Shown one piece after another: positions 29,209 to 38,422 of a stretch of 64,000 bases of DNA. Numbering within the stretch: position 1 is the stretch's first letter; every line of letters starts with the position of its first letter. The position numbers and the translations under genes were made by a program. The notes below the pieces were generated by a model. The model worked only from the letters and a program-made list of their open reading frames with translations. It was not told where the DNA came from and ran no database searches. Source of the stretch: Paraburkholderia sp. BL21I4N1 (GTDB lineage Bacteria > Pseudomonadota > Gammaproteobacteria > Burkholderiales > Burkholderiaceae); the NCBI RefSeq assembly GCF_002973525.1, contig NZ_PVEN01000003.1, positions 496,001-560,000 of the forward strand, read 5' to 3'.

Positions 29209-30363
29209 TTAGAACGAGTGTTGAATACCTGCGTACACGCCCGACTGTTGGTGACCCACCAGCGGGTTGTCCGTTGCGGCCGACGAGCCGGCGTTGTCAG
29301 CATTCAGGCCGAAGTTAGCCGTCTTGCTATTGCGTGCCGTAGCGACCTGCAGGTCCAGCAGCGTGCGCTTGGACAGGTTGTACGAACCGCCGACCGTGTA
29401 GATCGTCGCATTGCCCGCGCCGTTGTTGGCGTTCACGTGGTAGACCGCTGCAATCAGCGCTGCAGCCGGCGTTGCTTGCCACGTCACACCGCCCCATTCG
29501 TGATCGAGCGTGGTCGGCTGGCCCGGCGCGACGCCAGTTGCACCTGCCGAACGGACTGCCTGGTAAGCGCCCTGGATCTTGAACTGGCCGAGGAACACGT
29601 TGACCAATGCCGAGTATTCGCGCGATGCCGCGAACACGCCGTTACTCGTATTGGCTGCATTGCCATTCGCGCCGACCGGACCGCCCCAGAGGCCGCCGTT
29701 TGCCGGATTGCGAATTTCGTCGTACAGACCGCGAACCTGGAACAGCGAGTTCGTGTAGGTGAGTTGCGCGCCGGCTTCACGACCCTGACCGTTCGGGTTG
29801 TTACCGTTCCAGTTCGTTGCGTTCGACAGCGCGTATTGACCGTAGAAGTCAAAGCCCGCGATCTTCGGCGACTGGTACGCGAAGTTGTTGCTCGATTGCG
29901 GCCAGTTGCGGCCACGTACCATCGATGCCGACGACCAGTTCGACTGACCGAACGGGTCGAAGTCCCACACGCCGTTCGAGATGAACAGCATGCGGCCCAT
30001 CGTGAACGTACCGTATGCGTCGTTCGACAGGCCGACCGTTGCCCAACGATTGAAGAGACCGCCGCCGCCAGGGCCCGTGCCGTTCATGGTGTTGAAGGAG
30101 CCTTCCAACTGGAACAGAACCTTGTTGCCGCCACCGATGTCCTCAACGCCCTTCATACCCCACAGGCTGGTACCCCAGTCGCCGCTTTCAGCTTTGAAAC
30201 GGTTCGTGCTGCCGGTTGCCTGGCCATTTGCACCCACACCTGTCGGAACGCCCGACATGTATTCCAGGCCAGCGTCAAGGCGGCCGTACAGCGTCACGCT
30301 GCTTTGGGCGTGCGCAACAACACCGGCCGACATCAGCGCCGCGGCGAGCAAAGCTTTCTTCAT
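29209..30363 (-). CDS. General porin (OmpC-like, Burkholderia type)
   Basis: An outer-membrane trimeric beta-barrel of 384 residues. It has a clean signal peptide (MKKALLAAALMSAGVVAHA, then QSSVTLYGRLDAGLEY), many alternating strands, and a terminal aromatic residue (AGIQHSF) for BAM recognition. I chose the ATG at 30363 because the run GGAGGAGAAG stands directly upstream. The codon choice is strongly biased, as expected for a highly expressed gene. It is monocistronic with a long, AT-rich 5' region. Confidence 0.95.
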   Translation of the reverse strand: MKKALLAAALMSAGVVAHAQSSVTLYGRLDAGLEYMSGVPTGVGANGQATGSTNRFKAESGDWGTSLWGMKGVEDIGGGNKVLFQLEGSFNTMNGTGPGGGGLFNRWATVGLSNDAYGTFTMGRMLFISNGVWDFDPFGQSNWSSASMVRGRNWPQSSNNFAYQSPKIAGFDFYGQYALSNATNWNGNNPNGQGREAGAQLTYTNSLFQVRGLYDEIRNPANGGLWGGPVGANGNAANTSNGVFAASREYSALVNVFLGQFKIQGAYQAVRSAGATGVAPGQPTTLDHEWGGVTWQATPAAALIAAVYHVNANNGAGNATIYTVGGSYNLSKRTLLDLQVATARNSKTANFGLNADNAGSSAATDNPLVGHQQSGVYAGIQHSF

Positions 30364-30951
30364 CTTCTCCTCCATACCCTGTCAAATAGTGAAACCCAGT
30401 ACTGCGAATGGTGCTCGGACGCAAGAGCGCCGAACAGAAATCGGTACCAGGGAGATTGGCGGGTGGATTGGGTCTCCTGCCGTGACGTGTAGCCTGGGGC
30501 TATCTGGTCGTCATGCCGATCCCTCGCCGACCGGTTCTCCTCTGTGCTTTGAAGTGAAACTACTTTTAATCAACTTTGTTTTGCTACTTTGGTTACTAAT
30601 TTATCAAAAATACACTTCACTGGGAGAAGAAATTGGTACCCGCCATGATCGATGTCTCCAAATTGCAATAAGAATGTGCGCAATGACCCTTTGCAACACC
30701 TTCGAAAAAGACGGAAACCCTTATGCGATAAGGGAATCACGGATCGGCCGCAGCAACGTTAAGGATTGCCACTATTGACGCTTGAAAAGCAGCAGAGTAG
30801 GGCGGAAAGATGGGGCGGGGGACGGGCGGAAGGCAAGTTTTCGTGGCCAAAATGGCCCGAATACGCAGTTCAGCGAAACAAAAAGGGCGCTCGTAAGCGC
30901 CCTGTAATGCTACTTTGACTACAGCCCAAATGATGGGCTATTCGATGGGTT
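30364..30951. other. Long AT-rich 5' region of the porin gene
   Basis: No gene is visible in these 588 bases. The part at about 30545-30630 is unusually AT-rich for the window and is bounded by TGAAGTG (30550) and CACTTCA (30613), which are complementary and about 56 bases apart. It may contain porin regulatory sites or a small RNA. The far end carries the terminator of the ABC operon. Confidence 0.4.
30879..30903 (-). terminator. Terminator of the basic amino acid ABC operon
   Basis: The minus-strand hairpin AGGGCGCT-TACG-AGCGCCCT is followed by TTTTGTTT, 50 bases past the hisP-like stop. Confidence 0.8.
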
Positions 30952-31731
30952 CTATTTGAGACTGCCGGACAGGAACTGTTTAAGGCGTTCGCTGCGGGTG
31001 TTTTTGAACACCTCGTCGGGATGGCCTTCTTCTTCCACGCGTCCCTGGTGCAGGAACATCACGTGATTCGAGACGTTGCGGGCGAACGCCATTTCGTGCG
31101 TCACGACGATCATCGTGCGGCCTTCCTCGGCGAGCGTCTGCATGACCTTGAGCACTTCGCCGACCAGTTCGGGATCGAGCGCGGAGGTCGGTTCGTCGAA
31201 CAGCATCACGTCCGGATGCATGGCCAGCGCCCGCGCGATCGCCACGCGCTGCTGCTGGCCGCCCGACAGATGCGACGGGTACTGTTTCTCGAGACGCGGC
31301 GCGAGGCCCACTTTCTCCAGATACTCGCGGGCGCGTTCTTCGGCTTCCTTGCGCTTCAGGCCCAGCACGTTGACCGGCGCTTCGATGATGTTCTCGAGCA
31401 CGTTCATGTGCGACCACAGGTTGAAGTGCTGGAACACCATCGACAGACGGGTGCGCACGCGCTGCAACTGCTTCGGGTCGGACACGCGCAGCGCGCCGTT
31501 CTTGCCGATCTGCGTGCGCACTTCCTCGCCGTCGACGAAGATGCGGCCCGAGTTCGGCTGTTCGAGAAAGTTGATGCAGCGGAGCATCGTGCTCTTGCCC
31601 GAACCGGACGAACCGATCACGCTAATTACGTCGCCGGCATTGGCTTTCAGCGACACGCCCTTGAGGACTTCGTTGTCGCCGTACTGTTTGTGAAGCTCGT
31701 CGACGAAGAGCTTCTGCTTCTTGGTGTTCAT
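30952..31731 (-). CDS. hisP: Basic amino acid ABC transporter, ATP-binding protein
   Basis: A 259-residue ATPase subunit on the cytoplasmic side. It has Walker [11 protein letters not shown]-loop FQHFNLW, signature [15 protein letters not shown], Walker [13 protein letters not shown] and switch HEMAFA. The insert [18 protein letters not shown] between Walker A and the Q-loop is typical of HisP relatives for histidine/lysine/arginine/ornithine uptake. It is the last gene of hisJ-hisQ-hisM-hisP, 45 bases after hisM, and is followed by a terminator. Confidence 0.93.
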   Translation of the reverse strand: MNTKKQKLFVDELHKQYGDNEVLKGVSLKANAGDVISVIGSSGSGKSTMLRCINFLEQPNSGRIFVDGEEVRTQIGKNGALRVSDPKQLQRVRTRLSMVFQHFNLWSHMNVLENIIEAPVNVLGLKRKEAEERAREYLEKVGLAPRLEKQYPSHLSGGQQQRVAIARALAMHPDVMLFDEPTSALDPELVGEVLKVMQTLAEEGRTMIVVTHEMAFARNVSNHVMFLHQGRVEEEGHPDEVFKNTRSERLKQFLSGSLK

Positions 31732-31776
31732 CAGGATCCTTGAGCGTGCTGGCTGGCTGAGGCGCGGTGCCTCGGG

Positions 31777-32490
31777 TTACTTGCCTTGCGGCCGCAGGTA
31801 CGCGAGCCAGCGGCGCTCGGCGCGGCGGAACAGCCACACGAGCGCGAAAGAAATACACAGATAGAGCAGGGCGGCGAGGCCGAATGCGTTGAACGACTGA
31901 TACGTCGCGGAGTTCACGTCGCGTGCGATCTTGAGAATGTCCGGCACGGTCGCGGTGAAGGCGACGGTGGTGGCGTGCAGCATCAGGATCACTTCGTTGC
32001 TGTAGTACGGCAACGCGCGGCGCAGCGCCGACGGCAGAATCACCCGCCGGTACAGCGTGAACGACGACATACCGTATGCGCGCGCCGCTTCGATTTCGCC
32101 GTACGGCGTCGCCTTGATCGCGCCCGCGAAAATTTCGGTGGTGTACGCGCAGGTGTTCAGCGTGAAGGCGAGCAGCGTGCAATGCATGCCGTCGCGGAAG
32201 AACGCGTTGGTGAGTTCGTGGCTGCGCACGATTTCGAGGCTATACAAGCCGGTGTAGCAGAGCAGTAGTTGCACGTACAACGGTGTGCCACGAAACACGT
32301 ACGTATAGAGCCAGACGATGCCGCGCAGCCATTTCTTCTTCGACACGCGCGCGACCGCCAGCGGAATCGACAGGCAGAAGCCGAGCCCGATCGATACCAC
32401 CAGCAGCCACAACGTGATCGCCACGCCGGTGAGGCGATAGCCGTCGGTATAGAGATAGTTGCGCCAGTATTCCTGAATGATCTCGATCAT
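31777..32490 (-). CDS. hisM: Basic amino acid ABC transporter, permease HisM
   Basis: A 237-residue inner-membrane permease. Five or so helices and the HEAR-type permease loop (EIEAARAYGMSSFTLYRRVILPSALR, in parts) that contacts the ATPase are visible. The sequence VFRGTPLYVQLLLCYTG is the polar amino acid permease signature. Its start ATG (32490) overlaps the stop of hisQ by 3 bases, so the two permeases are translationally coupled and should form a heterodimer. Confidence 0.92.
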   Translation of the reverse strand: MIEIIQEYWRNYLYTDGYRLTGVAITLWLLVVSIGLGFCLSIPLAVARVSKKKWLRGIVWLYTYVFRGTPLYVQLLLCYTGLYSLEIVRSHELTNAFFRDGMHCTLLAFTLNTCAYTTEIFAGAIKATPYGEIEAARAYGMSSFTLYRRVILPSALRRALPYYSNEVILMLHATTVAFTATVPDILKIARDVNSATYQSFNAFGLAALLYLCISFALVWLFRRAERRWLAYLRPQGK

Positions 32491-33176
32491 AGATCCGCCT
32501 TTCGCACGCCGGTCGAGTAACGCTTTTCGAGGTACATCAGCACGAAGTTGGACACTGTGGTGATGACGAGATAGATCGCCCCCGCGAGCAGGGTGAAGAA
32601 GAAGAACCGCAGCGTGCCCTTGCCGGCGTCCTGCGACGCCTTGACGACGTCGGCGAGACCGATGATCGACACCAGCGCCGTGGCCTTGACCATCACCTGC
32701 CAGTTATTGCCGATGCCCGGCAGCGCGAAACGCATCATTTGCGGGAACATGACGCGCGTGAACACCTGCCATCCGGTCATGCCGTAGGCCGCGCCCGCTT
32801 CGAGCTGGCCGCGCGGCACCGCCAGAAACGCGCCGCGGAAGGTCTCGGTGAAGTACGCGCCGTAAATGAAACCGAGCACCGCGACGCCGGCCACGAATGG
32901 ATCGATGTCGATCTGATCCCAGCCGAGCAGGTCGGTGAGATTGTTCAGCCAGATCTGGATGCTATAGAACAGCAGGAGCATCAGCACCAGATCGGGCACG
33001 CCGCGCACGAGCGTCGTGTAGACGGTGCCGACGCCCTGGGAGAAACGGTTCTTGGACAGTTTCGCCGCCGCGCCGAGCAGGCCCAGCACAAACGCGAACG
33101 CCAGCGACAACACCGCCAGTTTGACGGTTTGCCAGGTGCCGTTAAGAAGCAGCGGGCCGTAGCCTTGAAGGTACAT
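32487..33176 (-). CDS. hisQ: Basic amino acid ABC transporter, permease HisQ
   Basis: A 229-residue permease partner of HisM. LVRGVPDLVLMLLLFYSIQ and the loop QLEAGAAYGMTGWQVFTRVMFPQ are the family signatures. The frame is open for another 34 codons, but the Arg-rich N-terminus that would give is not membrane-like. AAGGA stands properly ahead of the chosen ATG. About 285 bases separate it from the binding-protein gene. Confidence 0.9.
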   Translation of the reverse strand: MYLQGYGPLLLNGTWQTVKLAVLSLAFAFVLGLLGAAAKLSKNRFSQGVGTVYTTLVRGVPDLVLMLLLFYSIQIWLNNLTDLLGWDQIDIDPFVAGVAVLGFIYGAYFTETFRGAFLAVPRGQLEAGAAYGMTGWQVFTRVMFPQMMRFALPGIGNNWQVMVKATALVSIIGLADVVKASQDAGKGTLRFFFFTLLAGAIYLVITTVSNFVLMYLEKRYSTGVRKADL

Positions 33177-33461
33177 AGGGGGTCCTTGACGATGTGCCCG
33201 TGGCACACCGCGAAAGACGCGGCCAGCTCCGCACCGCGTTTGCCGCGAGCCCGGGGCTCGCCGCGACCGGCGGCGCACAGCGCACCGCTGTGCAAATCAT
33301 GACTGCATGGCCGTTGCCGGACGTGCAGCGCGCTTTTCGATTCTCGTGGTGAAAACTGCCTGTGAAGCTACTGCGGGTGAAGCGACTCCAACTGCTTGAC
33401 GACGATTTGATGCAGGGCGCCGATTGCCGACTGTATTACGAAGACCCGCTCAACGCCCAAT

Positions 33462-34238
33462 TCAACGCCCAGGGTAAATATCGACGTCGAAATATTGCTT
33501 CTCCAACTTTCTGAACGTGCCGTCCTGGTGAACCTGCGCCAGCGCCTTGTTGAACATTGCCTTCAGATCGGTATCTTCCTTGCGCAGGCCGATGGCGGTG
33601 CCTTCGCCGATCGTCTTCGGATCCTTCACGTCCGGGCCGGCCCAGGCAAAGCCTTTACCGCGCGGCGTCTTGAGAAAGCCCGCGTCGGCCTGGATTTCGT
33701 CTTGCAGCGTCGCGTCGAGGCGACCCGAGGCGAGGTCGGCGTAGACCTGATCCTGGTTCTGATAGGGCACCACGGTCACGCCTTTGGGTTCCCACCATGC
33801 TTTGGCGTACGCTTCCTGAGTCGAACCCTGTTCGACTCCGACCCGTTTGCCCTTCAGCGATTCGGGCGTCGGCAGCAGCGGCGAGCCGGCTTTGGCGATC
33901 ATGCGGGCCGGTGCGTCGAACAGCTTGTCGGAGAAGTCGATCTGCTCGCGACGCTTGTCCGTAACGGTCAGCGACGACACGATCGCATCGTATTTCTTGC
34001 CCTTCAACGCCGGAATGATGCCGTCGAGATCCTGCTGGATCCACACGCACTTGACGTTCATCCGCGCGCACAGCGCATGCGTCAAGTCGGCGTCGAAGCC
34101 GACGACCTGGCCGCTCGGCGCCACCGATTCGAACGGCGGATAGCTGGCGTCGACCCCGATGCGCACGGTCTTCCATTCCTTCGCCATCGCGCTGGTGGCC
34201 ATGACCGCAAGCGCCACGCACAGTGCGAACTTCTTCAT
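33462..34238 (-). CDS. hisJ: Periplasmic lysine/arginine/ornithine/histidine-binding protein
   Basis: A 258-residue SBP_bac_3 protein with a signal peptide (MKKFALCVALAVMATSAMA). The mature part opens with VRIGVDASYPPFESVAPSGQVVGFD, and it has DLDGIIPALKGKKYDAIVSSLTVT and the conserved GVEQGSTQEAYAK loop. Similarity to HisJ/ArgT/LAO-binding proteins suggests basic amino acids; the precise ligand is inferred. It is the first gene of the operon. The 285-base gap after it could hold a processing or attenuation site that keeps the binding protein in excess. Confidence 0.9.
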   Translation of the reverse strand: MKKFALCVALAVMATSAMAKEWKTVRIGVDASYPPFESVAPSGQVVGFDADLTHALCARMNVKCVWIQQDLDGIIPALKGKKYDAIVSSLTVTDKRREQIDFSDKLFDAPARMIAKAGSPLLPTPESLKGKRVGVEQGSTQEAYAKAWWEPKGVTVVPYQNQDQVYADLASGRLDATLQDEIQADAGFLKTPRGKGFAWAGPDVKDPKTIGEGTAIGLRKEDTDLKAMFNKALAQVHQDGTFRKLEKQYFDVDIYPGR

Positions 34239-34689
34239 GTTTCTCCTGGATCAAACCGATCGTCGTGGTGCTTCGATCTCGACGACCGCCGGCTCATGGC
34301 CGGCCGTCGCTATTCTAGGCGGTCAAAATTGTCGCGCCGCGCGGGACCGGAGATCGCTTCGCGGGCTGCGTTTTCAGGCGGCGCGGCGCGGCCGGTGCCG
34401 GCTGAGGCGGCTTGGCGTACGCTTGCGACCCGGCTGTCAGAGCCGGCCGGCGGGCTTTCGGCGGCCACGGGCCTTGAAAAGGGCGGTATTTTACCCGAAC
34501 AGGGGCGAGGCGCCAGTGCGGTGCGCGAGGAGGCGCCGCTCGCTGCGCCGCCGGCTGAATCGCCGCATGCCCCCGTGTACTTCGATTGCATGGATTTGTG
34601 GAACGATCCGGTGCGGCCGTGCCGATTGTGTCGCGCGCCCTTCGCCCCTACATTCAGAGCATCGCCAATTACCCACCGGGAGTCCTTCC
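34239..34689. other. Divergent intergenic region hisJ / pirin gene
   Basis: GC-rich, with no credible reading frame. I see no clear promoter pair and no operator-like palindrome. It must contain the promoters of both divergent units. Confidence 0.4.
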
Positions 34690-35400
34690 ATGATCGAGAT
34701 CCGCCGTTCCGAAGAACGCGGCCACGCCAACCACGGCTGGCTCGACTCGTATCACAGCTTTTCCTTCGCCGACTATCGCGATCCGCGGCACGTGCATTTC
34801 GGCCCGTTGCGGGTCATCAACGAGGACCGTATTGCCGGTGGTCAGGGCTTCGGCACGCATGGCCATCGCGATATGGAAATCGTGACGTACGTGCTCGACG
34901 GCGCGCTGGCGCACCGCGACAGCATGGGCAACGGCTCGACCATCCGTCCGGGCGACGTGCAGCGCATGAGCGCCGGCACGGGCGTGCAGCACAGCGAGTA
35001 CAACGCGTCGCAACAGGACGAGGCGCATCTGTTGCAGATCTGGGTGATTCCGCAACGCACCGGCGACCTCCCCAGCTACGAGGAAAAACGTTTCGTCGAT
35101 GCCGACAAGCGCGGCCGTCTGCGCGTCGTCGCATCGCCCGATGGCCACGACGGTTCGGTGACGATCCACGCAGACGCATCGATCTACGCGGCGTTGATCG
35201 ACGGTGCGGAACAGGCTACGTTGACGTTGCCGGCGGGGCGTCTCGCGTATGTGCATGTGGCGCGCGGCGCGCTGACGGTGAACGGCGAGGCGCTCCACGC
35301 GGGCGACGCGGCCAAGCTCAGCGAGGTCGACTCGGTGACGCTGGAGAAGGGCAAGGACGCTGAAGTACTGCTGTTCGATCTCGGACCGCTGAATGGTTGA
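34690..35400 (+). CDS. Pirin-family bicupin protein
   Basis: A 236-residue bicupin of the YhaK/YhhW type. The N-terminal cupin has FGPLRVINEDRIAGGQGFGTHGHRDMEI (cited in parts) and VQHSEYN, giving three His and one Glu as metal ligands. The second domain holds LPAGRLAYVHVARG. Related YhhW has quercetinase activity in vitro; the physiological role is unclear. The ATG at 34690 follows GGGAGTCCTTCC. It is a single gene ending at a symmetrical terminator. Confidence 0.9.
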   Translation: MIEIRRSEERGHANHGWLDSYHSFSFADYRDPRHVHFGPLRVINEDRIAGGQGFGTHGHRDMEIVTYVLDGALAHRDSMGNGSTIRPGDVQRMSAGTGVQHSEYNASQQDEAHLLQIWVIPQRTGDLPSYEEKRFVDADKRGRLRVVASPDGHDGSVTIHADASIYAALIDGAEQATLTLPAGRLAYVHVARGALTVNGEALHAGDAAKLSEVDSVTLEKGKDAEVLLFDLGPLNG

Positions 35401-35486
35401 TGGGACTGCCCGGTGATTGCGCGTCCGCTTCGTTGGGCGCATGAACGCCGTCACACCTGAAGGGCAACGCGTTGCTCTCCACTAAC

Positions 35487-35517
35487 AAAAACGCCACGGA
35501 AATTCCGTGGCGTTTTT
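35487..35517. terminator. Bidirectional terminator, pirin and Spy-like genes
   Basis: A perfect stem AAAAACGCCACGGA / TCCGTGGCGTTTTT with a 3-base loop. T runs are present on both strands between the convergent genes. Confidence 0.9.
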
Positions 35518-35567
35518 GCATCCGGAAGGCGGCGAGATCGGCCTCCTTCCGCCCACGCTGCTGCTCA

Positions 35568-36095
35568 TTACTGATTCGCAGCCGGCGCCGACGCTGCGCC
35601 CTTGTGGTGTTCCCAACGCTCGCGCATCTTGTCGTGACGCGCTTCCATTTTGGCAAAGCGCTGCTTCAGCGCCGTGCTGACGGTGGTCTTCTGCTGATCG
35701 TTCAGGCCGTTGTAGAACGACAGCCAGGCGTCGGAAGTTTGCTGACGCAATTGCGCGTCTTTCTGCTCGACCTGCTGATGCGCGGCGGCCATGGCGTTCA
35801 GATCCAGGATGGGCTGTTGCTGCGCGGCCTTGAACTGATCCTTGATCTGCTGATGGTTGGCGCGCATCGCCTCATGGTTCTGCTTCATCGTGTTGAGCGC
35901 GGCTTGCCACTGCTTTTCCTGGTCCGCGTTGAGCTTCAACTGGTCGTGCAGCTGCGTGAGTTGCTTCATGAAACCGCCGTGCCAGCCGCCGGGGCCGCCG
36001 TGACCGGCGGGTTGGGCGGCATAGGCCGCGCCCGCGCCGATGGCGAGAGCAGTGGCGGCAACGGCGAGAACGCGCGACATCTTTTTGGTGGACAT
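35568..36095 (-). CDS. Periplasmic LTXXQ / Spy-CpxP-like chaperone
   Basis: A 175-residue protein with a Sec signal peptide (cleavage after GAAYA near 26), a Gly/His-rich start, then an all-helical Gln/Lys-rich body. QLHDQLKLNADQEKQW and YNGLNDQQKTTVSTALKQRF are two LTxxQ-like motifs. Spy/CpxP proteins bind unfolded proteins in the periplasm or sense envelope stress. The ATG at 36095 has AGGAG upstream. It is divergent from an OmpR/EnvZ-like system whose likely binding repeats lie between them, so it is a probable target of that system. Confidence 0.85.
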   Translation of the reverse strand: MSTKKMSRVLAVAATALAIGAGAAYAAQPAGHGGPGGWHGGFMKQLTQLHDQLKLNADQEKQWQAALNTMKQNHEAMRANHQQIKDQFKAAQQQPILDLNAMAAAHQQVEQKDAQLRQQTSDAWLSFYNGLNDQQKTTVSTALKQRFAKMEARHDKMRERWEHHKGAASAPAANQ

Positions 36096-36214
36096 GTAAG
36101 GCTCCTTGTAATGGAATAGCCGACGATGCAACCGATAACGTGGACGGCCTGCATTCGGTAAGTCACAGCGTAGAGAACTGCGTCGCGCGCTGTGTTACGT
36201 GGCGCGATTCGGCT

Positions 36215-36258
36215 ATTACGGGTCATTACGGGTGGCTTTCACCGTAACACCCGGTAAC
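36215..36258. promoter_or_regulatory. Four TTAC-containing half-sites, probable response-regulator operator
   Basis: ATTACGGGT occurs at 36215-36223 and again at 36225-36233, a 10-base period. GTAAC occurs at 36244-36248 and 36254-36258, again 10 bases apart and in the opposite orientation (GTTAC on the minus strand). Tandem half-sites one helical turn apart are the usual layout for OmpR-family dimers. They sit between the Spy-like gene and the regulator gene. Confidence 0.6.
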
Positions 36259-36314
36259 CCTTGAAGGCCGTCCGGAAACGAAAACCCTTTCAGCTGCGCG
36301 TTAAACTCCATCTC

Positions 36315-37040
36315 ATGGCTACTCAAATACTGGTTGTCGACGACGACGTCGAATTGCGTGATCTGCTGCGTGACTATCTGGCCCGTCAGGGCATCGAAGT
36401 CTCGGTGCTGCACGACGCGGGCTCGCTGGAGCGCCGGCTTGAACGCGAGCGCCCGGACCTGATCGTGCTCGATCTGATGATGCCGGGCGTCGACGGTTTG
36501 ACCGCACTGCGCAAGCTGCGCGCGTCGGGCGACGACATTCCCGTCATCATGCTCACGGCGCGCGCGGACGACGTCGACCGGATCGTCGGCCTGGAACTCG
36601 GCGCCGACGACTACCTCGGCAAGCCGTTCAACCCGCGCGAGCTGTTGGCGCGCGTGCAGGCGGTGCTGCGGCGGCGTCGCACGTTGCCGTCGGCGGCCGC
36701 GCCGGAACAGCGCGAGCCGTTCAACTTCGGCCGCTTCACGCTCGACTTCCAGTCGCGCACGCTGAATCTGGAAGACAAGCCGCTCACGTTGTCCGGCAGC
36801 GAATTCGCGTTGCTCAAGATTTTTGTCAATCACCCCATGCGCACGCTGACACGCGAACGCCTGCTCGAACTGCTGCACGGTCCGGAATACGACGGCACCG
36901 ACCGCGGCATCGACGTGCAGGTGTGGCGTCTGCGTCGCATTCTCGAAACCGATCCGTCCACGCCGCGCTTCATTCAAACGGTGCGCGGCCGTGGTTACGT
37001 GTTCGTGCCGGATGGCGAACAGCATGCGTCGGCCCATTGA
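36315..37040 (+). CDS. OmpR-family response regulator
   Basis: A 241-residue regulator. The receiver domain has acidic pocket DDD at 9-11, phospho-acceptor Asp53 (LIVLDLMMPG) and the conserved Lys in GKPFNPREL. The winged-helix effector spans about 135-235 (LTLSGSEFALLKIF, TRERLLELLHG, DVQVWRLRRILE, TVRGRGYVF). The start at 36315 gives a normal receiver. It overlaps the kinase gene by 17 bases and is likely autoregulated through the repeats upstream. The sequence is of the OmpR/CpxR/RstA type; the stimulus is unknown, but the divergent Spy-like gene suggests envelope stress. Confidence 0.93.
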   Translation: MATQILVVDDDVELRDLLRDYLARQGIEVSVLHDAGSLERRLERERPDLIVLDLMMPGVDGLTALRKLRASGDDIPVIMLTARADDVDRIVGLELGADDYLGKPFNPRELLARVQAVLRRRRTLPSAAAPEQREPFNFGRFTLDFQSRTLNLEDKPLTLSGSEFALLKIFVNHPMRTLTRERLLELLHGPEYDGTDRGIDVQVWRLRRILETDPSTPRFIQTVRGRGYVFVPDGEQHASAH

Positions 37041-38340
37041 TTCGCTTTTCGGGCGACTGGCGCTGCTAGTCGTCGCGGTCCTGCTCCTGTCGCATTTCGC
37101 GTGGTTCGCGCTGATGCGCCTGGAGCGTAGCCAATTGCAGACCCGCTACGCGGTGGAAGAAGCCACGTTCCTCGTCGACGCGGTGCGTCAGCACGTCGCG
37201 CATACACCGGATCAGCCGCTGCCGTCACGCGTCAAGCTGGTCGATCCGTCCAGTCCTGACGTGCCGGCGGAGCGAGCCGACATGCCGGCGCCGCTCGAAC
37301 GCTTTATCGAAGACGCGCGCGACCGCATGCCGCCCGGCACCCAGGTGCGTGTCGGCGAGCCGGGCCGGCCGCCCACGTTGTGGGTGCGCGGCGCGTCGGA
37401 CGCCAACTGGATCGTCGTGCCGGTGCAGCCGTTGCGGCCGCCGCGCTCGCTCGACCGCACGATGCTGTGGCTGGCAATCATTTTCTCGTTTGCCGTAATG
37501 GCGGCGCTGTTCGCGGCGTGGGCCTTGCAGCGTCCGTTGCGCTCGCTGGCCCAGGCGGTGGCGCGTTTCGGCCGCGGCTTGCCGGTGCCGCCGGTGCCGG
37601 AGCGCGGCCCGCGCGAGTTGCGACAATTGACCCATGGTTTCAATCAGATGGTGCAGGAAGTGGCGCGCACGGAGAACGATCGCGCGGTGATGCTGGCCGG
37701 CGTCGCGCACGACCTCAAGACGCCGCTGGCGCGGCTGCGGCTGCGCGCCGAAATGATGGAAGAAGTGAAGATGCGCGACGGCGTGGTCCGCGACGTCGAT
37801 TCGATGACGCATATCGTCGAGCAATTCCTGGTGTTCGCCCACGACGGCGCCGATCGCAGCGAAGCCGTCGAAGTCGACGCGCAATGCGAGCGGGTGGTGC
37901 GCAGCTATCGCGCCGTGGCTGGCGGGGCGCCTGCCGTGCAGACCGAATTGCACGCGGGTCCGGCGTTCCTGCTGCCGGCCGCCACACTAGACCGGATCCT
38001 GTCGAACCTGCTCGATAACGCGCATGCGTATGGTGCGCCGCCGATCGTCGTCGCCACCGCGCGAAGCGCGCAGGGCTACACGTTATCGGTCAGCGACAGC
38101 GGCGGCGGGATCGCCGCGCAAGACCTCATCAATGCGAGCCGGCCGTTCGTGCGGCTCGATCCGGCGCGCGGCGGCAATGGCCATAGCGGGCTGGGGCTGG
38201 CGATCGTCGAGCGGCTGGTGCGGCGGGCAGGCGGGGAGTGGGAACTCGGCAACCACGAGGGGCGTGGCTTGCGCGTCTTGATGAGTTTTCCTTTTGAGGC
38301 GGTGCCGCGTATTGCCGCGCTCTCGGAAAGCGTCTGGTAA
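37024..38340 (+). CDS. EnvZ-like sensor histidine kinase
   Basis: A 438-residue inner-membrane kinase. It has TM1 at about 10-30, a periplasmic sensor of about 115 residues, TM2 at about 148-168, a HAMP linker, and a HisKA domain with the phosphorylated His229 in GVAHDLKTPLARLRLR. The ATPase domain follows, with N box LSNLLDNAHAYG and G boxes SDSGGGI and GHSGLGLAIVERL. It starts inside the end of the regulator gene, so the pair is translationally coupled and cognate. Confidence 0.93.
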   Translation: MRRPIDSLFGRLALLVVAVLLLSHFAWFALMRLERSQLQTRYAVEEATFLVDAVRQHVAHTPDQPLPSRVKLVDPSSPDVPAERADMPAPLERFIEDARDRMPPGTQVRVGEPGRPPTLWVRGASDANWIVVPVQPLRPPRSLDRTMLWLAIIFSFAVMAALFAAWALQRPLRSLAQAVARFGRGLPVPPVPERGPRELRQLTHGFNQMVQEVARTENDRAVMLAGVAHDLKTPLARLRLRAEMMEEVKMRDGVVRDVDSMTHIVEQFLVFAHDGADRSEAVEVDAQCERVVRSYRAVAGGAPAVQTELHAGPAFLLPAATLDRILSNLLDNAHAYGAPPIVVATARSAQGYTLSVSDSGGGIAAQDLINASRPFVRLDPARGGNGHSGLGLAIVERLVRRAGGEWELGNHEGRGLRVLMSFPFEAVPRIAALSESVW

Positions 38341-38356
38341 TCGTCTTGCAGATAGT

Positions 38357-38402
38357 GCCGGGCGCAACGCCCGGCGGGCGCGGCCGCTCATGCGCGGCCG
38401 GT
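38357..38402. terminator. Two adjacent GC-rich hairpins after the kinase gene
   Basis: CCGGGC-GCAAC-GCCCGG, then CGGCCGC-TCAT-GCGCGGCCG. No T run follows, so factor-independent termination would be weak. Confidence 0.3.
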
Positions 38403-38422
38403 TGCCTCTCCAGTCCAACTCC

